From: Clostridiales bacterium
Lineage (GTDB): Bacteria > Bacillota > Clostridia > Christensenellales > Borkfalkiaceae
Direction of reading: 5' to 3'
NCBI GenBank assembly: GCA_015069525.1
Contig: SVIK01000049.1
Span: forward strand, 1-11,104
Length of the DNA: 11,104 bases
A program made the position numbers and the translations under genes. Below the pieces are notes generated by a model. That model did no database searches. It was not told the DNA's origin and saw nothing but the letters and a program-made list of their open reading frames with translations. Below are positions 6,873 to 11,104 of the stretch, piece by piece (within the stretch, counting starts at the first letter, position 1; the number at the start of each line of letters is the position of its first letter).

Positions 6873-7310
6873 ATGTTCTTTTGGCGGTTAAAACGTACGG
6901 CGAAGATGGTATGTGCAACGGTTATCACGCTGGGTGTGTTTGCGCTCGTGCGGGTGGTAAACGTGGATAAATTCGGCGGGTATGTTGGGGAAAGAACGTA
7001 TTATTTGGACTCTGCCTCTTCGCAAAGCTTGCAGACGGATGCGTTGAAAGGCTTGCAGTTTCTTCGGGTGCGCGGGGAGAGCGTTTTTTTGGAAGAAAGC
7101 GTGGACGAAGCGTTTTTGGAAAGCGTTTTGAGAAGCTACGACGCTAGCGTTTTGTGGATAGAAGAAACGGACGGGATTGTTTCTTATTATTGTTATACGC
7201 CCTGCTTTGAAGAGGGTGTGCATATCAACGGCAGAAAGGTGAATTTGCATATCGCTACCGATAATCGGCGCGTCGTAATCGGTTCTCCCATAATATTCGG
7301 CGGATTTTGA
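6873..7310 (+). CDS. YwmB-like (DUF1779) membrane-anchored protein
   Basis: A 145-residue protein with a basic N-terminus and one hydrophobic segment (about 12-29), so probably anchored with the rest outside the cytoplasm. The C-terminal third (VSYYCYTPCF, KVNLHIATDN, VIGSPIIFGGF) resembles the end of the YwmB family as I remember it: a Tyr-rich strand, a VN-x-IA strand and a G-x-PII ending. YwmB's function is unclear; in Firmicutes it often lies upstream of murA, spoIID and spoIIQ. Here a SpoIIQ-like gene follows after 68 bases, which supports the call, but murA and spoIID are missing. The first ATG is chosen for its ribosome site inside the preceding hairpin; ATG 6906 has no clear site. Could also be an unrelated lineage-specific protein. 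Confidence 0.6.
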   Translation: MFFWRLKRTAKMVCATVITLGVFALVRVVNVDKFGGYVGERTYYLDSASSQSLQTDALKGLQFLRVRGESVFLEESVDEAFLESVLRSYDASVLWIEETDGIVSYYCYTPCFEEGVHINGRKVNLHIATDNRRVVIGSPIIFGGF

Positions 7311-7318
7311 AAAATCGT

Positions 7319-7347
7319 GTATAAAAAGCGAAAAAGCGGGAAACATT
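7319..7347 (+). promoter_or_regulatory. candidate sigma-F (forespore) promoter for the SpoIIQ-like gene
   Basis: GTATA (7319-7323), 15 bases, then GGAAACATT (7339-7347). The published Bacillus sigma-F consensus is about GYATR, N15, GGHRARHTX; one position differs. The start point would fall near 7355, just before AAAGGAG (7363-7369). B. subtilis spoIIQ is sigma-F dependent, so promoter and gene fit each other. Confidence 0.5.
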
Positions 7348-7378
7348 TACATACAAAGTTATAAAGGAGCGAACAAAC

Positions 7379-8041
7379 ATGCAAGAACACAAGGAAAAAG
7401 AGAAGAAGACGAAAAGAGCAAAAAAATGGAACGGCGAAAAGCGGTTTTATCTATTTACTGCGCTTGGTTGCGTGGCGGCACTTACGGCAATCGTAATCGT
7501 AGCGGTGGCTATATCGGGTGGGGATAAAGGGAAGCTTAGCGATAAAGTGGACAATACGCCCACCGTAGAAACACCCGACGACACGCCTACGCCCCCTAAC
7601 GATAACGAGCAGGTTTCCACGCTTCCCGAGGGTATGATTTCGCCAATAGAGCTCGTTTCCGTCACGCACGAATACGGTTTTTATCATAACGACACGCTCA
7701 ATTGCTATTACGAGCATAAGGGCATGGATTTTTCGGCAGAAGTGGGCACAAAAGTGCTTGCCGTGGAGGACGGAAAGGTGGAAAGCGTGTACACTAGCGA
7801 CGTATTGCTTGGCACGGAAATCACGATAGACCACGGAAACGGCGTGAAATCGGTTTACCGTTTCGTCACGGAAGCGGAAGGCTTGAAAGTGGGGGATACG
7901 GTTAAGAAAGGGGACGTTATTGCAACGGTAGCCGAAGCAAGTGGCAACGAATATAAGCAGGGCGCACACCTGCATTTTGAAATCGTCAAAAACAATACGA
8001 GCGTAGACCCTTCCACCTATTTAACGTTGGAAGAAAAGTAA
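7379..8041 (+). CDS. LytM/M23-fold membrane protein, SpoIIQ-like
   Basis: A 220-residue protein: a Lys-rich cytoplasmic head (1-22), one membrane segment (about 23-46), a Thr/Pro/Asp-rich linker (about 50-85) and a LytM/M23 domain (about 90-216). The zinc ligands are present: H113-KGM-D117 and H199 of HLH, with H197 beside it. The second catalytic histidine expected in the YxH strand is replaced (SVYRF, F162). That architecture and pattern match SpoIIQ, which pairs with SpoIIIAH across the two membranes of the engulfed forespore; clostridial SpoIIQ keeps the zinc site. A YwmB-like gene upstream and a sigma-F-like promoter support the call. AAAGGAG lies 9 bases before the ATG. The alternative is a general cell-wall endopeptidase or an EnvC/NlpD-like regulator. 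Confidence 0.85.
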   Translation: MQEHKEKEKKTKRAKKWNGEKRFYLFTALGCVAALTAIVIVAVAISGGDKGKLSDKVDNTPTVETPDDTPTPPNDNEQVSTLPEGMISPIELVSVTHEYGFYHNDTLNCYYEHKGMDFSAEVGTKVLAVEDGKVESVYTSDVLLGTEITIDHGNGVKSVYRFVTEAEGLKVGDTVKKGDVIATVAEASGNEYKQGAHLHFEIVKNNTSVDPSTYLTLEEK

Positions 8042-8064
8042 TAAAAAGCCGAGCTAAAATGAAA

Positions 8065-8104
8065 TGCACCCCAAAAGTGTTTAGCTTTTGGGGGTGTATT
8101 TTTT
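8065..8104 (+). terminator. intrinsic terminator after the SpoIIQ-like gene
   Basis: CCCCAAAAG pairs with CTTTTGGGG; after one bulged G the stem extends through TGCA/TGTA. The loop is TGTTTAG and T6 follows (8099-8104). Confidence 0.9.
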
Positions 8105-8109
8105 ATGGC

Positions 8110-8142
8110 AAAAAAACTTGCCTTCTCCTTTGAAGGGAAGGC
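8110..8142 (-). terminator. second, distal terminator-like hairpin for lgt
   Basis: On the minus strand, GCCTTC...GAAGGC plus an inner CCT/AGG (one bulge) form a stem followed by AAG and T7. It lies about 60 bases beyond lgt, downstream of the first hairpin. Confidence 0.6.
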
Positions 8143-8167
8143 TTTGGATAAAGAGGGGCTTTATAAA

Positions 8168-8193
8168 ACAACCTCCCTAAAAAGGGAGGTTGT
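8168..8193 (-). terminator. terminator hairpin of lgt
   Basis: A perfect 10-bp stem (ACAACCTCCC / GGGAGGTTGT) with a 6-base loop begins 8 bases after the lgt stop. On the minus strand TTTTATAAAG follows, so the U-tract is short. With the hairpin at 8110-8142 it makes a tandem pair and may belong to a palindromic intergenic repeat. Confidence 0.7.
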
Positions 8194-8201
8194 AGTTATA
8201 T

Positions 8202-9134
8202 TTATTCCGTTTTATTTTCCGTTGTATCCGTCGTTTCTACCGCTTCTACCGTTTCCGTTTCTTGCACCGTTTCCACCGTTTCCGCGTTTGTTTCCGTTTC
8301 TACGGGGGTTGCGTTTTCCGTTTTTTCCACGCTTTCGCTTACGTTTTCAACGACCGCTTTCTTTTTGCCGTATTTCTTGTAGAGGAGTAAGCCGACTACA
8401 AAGAGCACGATAGCGATACTAATCCATTGCGAAGTGGAGAGGAGGAACTTCCCGCGCGCTTCGTCGCCACGGAAGAATTCGATGAAGAAACGCCAAGCCG
8501 CATAGGTAAGGCAATAGATGGTTGTGTTCAATTTGAGGTGCGGTTTTTTATAATAGAACCACATCAACACCGCAAACAAAATCAAGAGGACGCTTGCTTC
8601 CAAAACGGGCACAGCCAAACGGTTGGGCCCCCAGCCGTAGTAAACGATTTCCATAGTATTGGGGTCGTAAAAACCGCACCAGGTAGGAAGGGAGAAAAAT
8701 CCGTCGTATTCTACGCCGTAGCAACAGCCTGCCAATTGGCAGCCCACACGGCCGAGCGCGTGTCCCAAAGGGAAAACGGTTGCGAATACTTCGTAGTAAT
8801 CGGTCATCTTCATTTTAAAGCATTTGCCGTATAACCAAAGCCCGAATGCCCCGCCGATAAGTCCGCCGTAGAAAACGAACCCGCCTTTCATAATACTTGC
8901 AAAATCGCCCGCCTTGATAAAGGTGATAACGTCTTTAATGGAAACAAGGCAATACAAAAGCTTTGCCCCGACAACACCGCCTAAAACGGCAAAAATTGCA
9001 GAATACGTAAGCTCGTATCCCGAAAGTTTTCTCTTCTTAATTAAAAATACGGCAACCAATGCCGCAACGCCAATGCCCAAAAAATAAAATAACCCATAAA
9101 AGGGCACGACTTTTCCAAATATAGTAAAACTCAT
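8202..9134 (-). CDS. lgt: phosphatidylglycerol-prolipoprotein diacylglyceryl transferase
   Basis: Lgt moves diacylglycerol from phosphatidylglycerol onto the lipobox cysteine of preprolipoproteins, the first step of lipoprotein maturation at the membrane. The 310-residue protein has about seven membrane segments. The signature loop is GHALGRVGCQLAGCCYG (124-140), the Cys-rich clostridial form of HGRxGN, with R129 the key arginine. The C-terminal RFFIEFFRGD (215-224) holds the second essential arginine region. Residues 259-310 are an added cytoplasmic tail of Glu, Thr and Val in near-repeats (ETVETVQETETVEAVETT), not part of the enzyme. ATG 9134 has a modest ribosome site (AGGAAA, about 11 bases). 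No clear promoter is visible within 50 bases; read-through from the gene upstream is possible. The lipoprotein at 9778 is a possible substrate. Confidence 0.95.
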   Translation of the reverse strand: MSFTIFGKVVPFYGLFYFLGIGVAALVAVFLIKKRKLSGYELTYSAIFAVLGGVVGAKLLYCLVSIKDVITFIKAGDFASIMKGGFVFYGGLIGGAFGLWLYGKCFKMKMTDYYEVFATVFPLGHALGRVGCQLAGCCYGVEYDGFFSLPTWCGFYDPNTMEIVYYGWGPNRLAVPVLEASVLLILFAVLMWFYYKKPHLKLNTTIYCLTYAAWRFFIEFFRGDEARGKFLLSTSQWISIAIVLFVVGLLLYKKYGKKKAVVENVSESVEKTENATPVETETNAETVETVQETETVEAVETTDTTENKTE

Positions 9135-9182
9135 AAGTTTTTATTTCCTGTTAAATTTTGGTAAAATAGGGGGAATAAGGAA

Positions 9183-9226
9183 AAAACGACTCGGTTGTAG
9201 TTAAACTACCATAACCGAATCGTTTT
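9183..9226 (-). terminator. intrinsic terminator of the small membrane protein gene
   Basis: AAAACGATTCGGTT pairs with AACCGAGTCGTTTT (one G-U), with an inner GTAGT/ACTAC stem, followed on the minus strand by T6. It begins 10 bases after the stop and lies between this gene and lgt. Confidence 0.88.
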
Positions 9227-9236
9227 CCTTCATTCA

Positions 9237-9512
9237 TTAAGCGAGCGCGTTAAGCGCATCGCCTGCTGCTTTAGCTTCGCACATTACGCAAAGAGAGCAA
9301 AGACCGCAGGTGAAGAAAAGGATACCGTTAAGTACCACAGCGATGATGCTGATTACCAAACCTGCCGTAGCTACACCGCTCTTCTTCTTCTTACCAGCTA
9401 CAACCGAGAGAATCAACGCTACGATTGCAACAGGAAGGGAGATGAGGGAGAACCAACCAAACCAACCAAGGACCAAGGATACGATACCAAGGATAAGACC
9501 AGCTACTGCCAT
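9237..9512 (-). CDS. small DUF4190-like membrane protein with a CxxCxxCxxC motif
   Basis: A 91-residue protein with hydrophobic segments at about 3-39 (one long or two short helices) and 47-68, joined by the basic turn GKKKKSG. The layout matches DUF4190-type proteins of unknown function. At the end of the last helix C69, C72, C75 and C78 form CxxCxxCxxC, able in principle to hold a metal or cluster, followed by a polar tail. Codon choice (GGT, GCT, AAG, CTT) resembles pnp, the pattern of abundant proteins. Expression signals are unusually good: an exact TTGACA-17-TATAAT promoter, A-tracts upstream of it, and AGGAGGTT 8 bases before the ATG. It resembles the C-terminal part of the zinc-ribbon protein at 2977-3351. 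Confidence 0.85.
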   Translation of the reverse strand: MAVAGLILGIVSLVLGWFGWFSLISLPVAIVALILSVVAGKKKKSGVATAGLVISIIAVVLNGILFFTCGLCSLCVMCEAKAAGDALNALA

Positions 9513-9520
9513 AACAACAC

Positions 9521-9528
9521 AACCTCCT
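9521..9528 (-). promoter_or_regulatory. near-perfect ribosome binding site of the small membrane protein
   Basis: AGGAGGTT on the minus strand, 8 bases from ATG 9512. It is the longest anti-16S match in the window and fixes the start. Confidence 0.9.
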
Positions 9529-9564
9529 ATAAAATTTCTATAATATTTGCATATTACAAGATTG

Positions 9565-9593
9565 ATTATATACTATTTTTATGCGGGTGTCAA
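9565..9593 (-). promoter_or_regulatory. exact consensus sigma-A promoter of the small membrane protein
   Basis: TTGACA (9593-9588), a 17-base spacer and TATAAT (9570-9565): all twelve consensus bases at ideal spacing. The predicted 5' leader is about 45 bases. Confidence 0.93.
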
Positions 9594-9596
9594 GTG

Positions 9597-9635
9597 TTTT
9601 AATGCACTTTTTCAACACTTTTTTCACTTTTTTTT
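9597..9635 (-). promoter_or_regulatory. phased A-tracts (UP-element-like) upstream of the consensus promoter
   Basis: On the minus strand, runs of 8, 6, 5 and 4 A are centred near 9631, 9621, 9610 and 9598, about 10-11.5 bases apart. They end 4 bases before the -35 box. Such phasing bends DNA and can contact the RNA polymerase alpha subunit. Confidence 0.6.
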
Positions 9636-9718
9636 CACAAAACAGATTGGATGAGGAGAAACATAAGTTTTCATAGAAAACGTACGGAAAAATTCTTGTA
9701 AAGGCATATTTTAATGGT

Positions 9719-9749
9719 TTGACGAATATATTTTACCATTCAATATATA
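9719..9749 (+). promoter_or_regulatory. possible promoter of the M1 peptidase gene
   Basis: TTGACG (9719-9724) with TATATA (9744-9749) at a long 19-base spacing. An inverted repeat AATGGT (9713-9718) / ACCATT (9735-9740), centres 22 bases apart, overlaps it and could be an operator. The rest of the 9541-9777 gap holds the divergent minus-strand promoter and a minor GTTTTC/GAAAAC hairpin at 9667-9681; I see no gene there. Confidence 0.45.
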
Positions 9750-9777
9750 TTGTGCGCGCGCGTATAAGGAGTAGGAT

Positions 9778-11104
9778 ATGAAAAAAATAATTTGTCTTAT
9801 TTTTTCCGTGATTTTATTTTTGGGGCTGGGGACGGCTTGCGACGGTTGTAAAAAGGAAAAACCTTTGTCAAGCAAATATGAAATCTGTGTGGAATACGCT
9901 CCTGAAAACGGTACGCTTGCAGGGACGGAAAAATGTACGTTCGAAAACACGACGGAAAGCGAATTGTCCGTGCTTAAATTTCAGCTATATCCCAATGCCT
10001 ATCGTAAAGACGCGTTGTATAAGCCCGTTTCTACGGGTACGCATGCCGAGGCGTATTATGCAGGGGAAAGCTATGGGGAAATGGTGATATCCTCCGTTAA
10101 CGGGGCAAAGAATTGGGAAATTGCGGGCGAGGATGAAAATATTTTGTACGCCTATTTGGAGCGTTCACTTTTTCCTGGGGATAAGGTAGTGCTTGACATC
10201 GCTTTTATGGTGCGTCTTGCGAAGGTAAACCACCGCACGGGGATAACCGAACGCACGGTGAATCTGGGCAACTTCTTCCCCGTTTTGTGTGGGTTCAAAA
10301 ACGGCGGTTTCTACGAGGTGGCGTATTATAGCGAGGGGGACCCGTTTTATAGCGAGTGCGCCGATTATACGGTGACGGTAAGAACGCCGAAGGAATACGT
10401 GGTGGCTTCGTCAGGTACGCTCGCGCGGGAAAGAGTTTTGGAAAGCAAGACGGAACGCGTTTTCGAGATAAACCGTGCACGGGATTTTGCTATGGTGCTT
10501 TCCCCGTCCTTTCGCTCTATGCAAGCGGAGGTGAACGGTAAAACGATTTATTATTACTATTACGACGAAAAAACGGCTCAAAAAAATATAGACGTGGCGA
10601 AAGAAGCGTTTGCGTATTTTGAAAAGACGTTTGGGGAATATCCGTACGAAACGTACTCGCTCGTGCAAACGGGCTTTTGTATGGGCGGTATGGAATATTC
10701 TGCCCTTTCCATGCTGTCGGATACCCTGCAAGAACAAGACGTCGTACGGGCAATCGTGCACGAAACGGCGCATCAATGGTGGCAAAGCGTAGTGGGGAGC
10801 GACCAACTCGAAAACGCTTGGCAAGACGAGGGTCTTGCCGAATACTCCGCGCTACTCTTTTTTGAGGAGTATGAAAAATACTCGTTGACGAGGGATGCGC
10901 TCGTGGCAGAGGCTCTCAAAGAATACCGTTCCTACTACGACGTGTACGGTTCCGTTTTGGGGCGGACGGATACGGCGATGAAACGGCATTTAAAAGATTT
11001 TGTTAGCGATTACGAGTATAAGTGTCTTGCCTACGACAAGTCTGTCGTCATGTTTGATACGCTCCGTAAAAGCTTGGGGGATAAGAAATTTCTATCGGCA
11101 CTTC
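9778..11104 (+). CDS. M1 family zinc metallopeptidase lipoprotein (3' end outside window)
   Basis: The frame is open from ATG 9778 to the window end (442 codons). The first 20 residues are a signal peptide (KK, then a hydrophobic core) ending GLGTA-C21, a lipobox with an unusual Gly at -3, so probably a membrane-tethered exported lipoprotein. Residues about 35-220 form the beta-rich M1 N-terminal domain. The catalytic domain has the exopeptidase-like GGMEY (303-307), the zinc motif H328-E-T-A-H332, then 18 residues to the third ligand E351 (DEGLAEY), and Y419 in AYDKS at the place of the transition-state tyrosine. All catalytic residues are present, so it should act on peptides or amino-termini outside the cell. 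AAGGAG (9766-9771) is 6 bases from the ATG. The C-terminal part is not visible. Confidence 0.93.
   Translation, partial: MKKIICLIFSVILFLGLGTACDGCKKEKPLSSKYEICVEYAPENGTLAGTEKCTFENTTESELSVLKFQLYPNAYRKDALYKPVSTGTHAEAYYAGESYGEMVISSVNGAKNWEIAGEDENILYAYLERSLFPGDKVVLDIAFMVRLAKVNHRTGITERTVNLGNFFPVLCGFKNGGFYEVAYYSEGDPFYSECADYTVTVRTPKEYVVASSGTLARERVLESKTERVFEINRARDFAMVLSPSFRSMQAEVNGKTIYYYYYDEKTAQKNIDVAKEAFAYFEKTFGEYPYETYSLVQTGFCMGGMEYSALSMLSDTLQEQDVVRAIVHETAHQWWQSVVGSDQLENAWQDEGLAEYSALLFFEEYEKYSLTRDALVAEALKEYRSYYDVYGSVLGRTDTAMKRHLKDFVSDYEYKCLAYDKSVVMFDTLRKSLGDKKFLSAL

Noticed and set aside
8105..8413. Plus-strand open frame of 102 codons
   Set aside because: It runs antisense over the lgt tail repeat and both palindromes; its Phe/Pro-rich product is an artefact of the repeat.
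1..11104. CRISPR arrays, tRNA or rRNA genes, insertion sequences, prophage
   Set aside because: No spaced direct repeats, no cloverleaf-like sequence, no transposase or phage protein and no attachment-site duplication was seen.

Overview
The window reads as a chromosomal segment of a low-to-mid GC Gram-positive anaerobe of the Clostridia type, possibly an uncultured gut lineage such as Christensenellales (a guess). Four things point there: the order prmA-rsmE-mtaB-hinT, an Lgt of the clostridial form, a SpoIIQ-like LytM-fold protein preceded by a YwmB-like gene (a combination from sporulating Firmicutes), and AGGAGG-type ribosome sites with TTGACA/TATAAT promoters. The genetic code is standard. 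There is no rRNA, tRNA, CRISPR array, insertion sequence or phage gene, and no gene-free stretch exceeds 300 bases.

Layout. Positions 2-1375 hold the 3' part of pnp, ending at a strong intrinsic terminator. Positions 1440-3350 are a small accessory stretch of single-gene units: a GIY-YIG nuclease (+), a GNAT acetyltransferase (-) that appears to be made from a leaderless mRNA, and a zinc-ribbon membrane protein (+) transcribed divergently from it. From 3397 a near-consensus promoter drives the RNA/ribosome-modification operon prmA, rsmE, mtaB and hinT (3447-6729), with start/stop overlap or gaps of 6-11 bases. A YwmB-like gene and a SpoIIQ-like gene follow on the same strand (6873-8041); the second has its own candidate sigma-F promoter. 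A strong terminator closes this block.

The minus strand then carries lgt (8202-9134) and a 91-residue membrane protein (9237-9512) with an exact consensus promoter, phased A-tracts and a near-perfect ribosome site. The window ends inside an M1-type zinc metallopeptidase lipoprotein (9778 onward), read from a divergent regulatory region.

How the genes connect. pnp, prmA, rsmE and mtaB all act on RNA or ribosome maturation. lgt would lipidate the M1 precursor if its lipobox is used. The YwmB-like and SpoIIQ-like genes suggest a remnant or rearranged form of the ywmB-murA-spoIID-spoIIQ sporulation locus. No clearly new multi-gene system is visible. The most unusual items are the leaderless GNAT gene, the CxxCxxCxxC membrane microprotein with a very strong promoter, the hairpin that holds the ribosome site of the YwmB-like gene, and the candidate sigma-F promoter.
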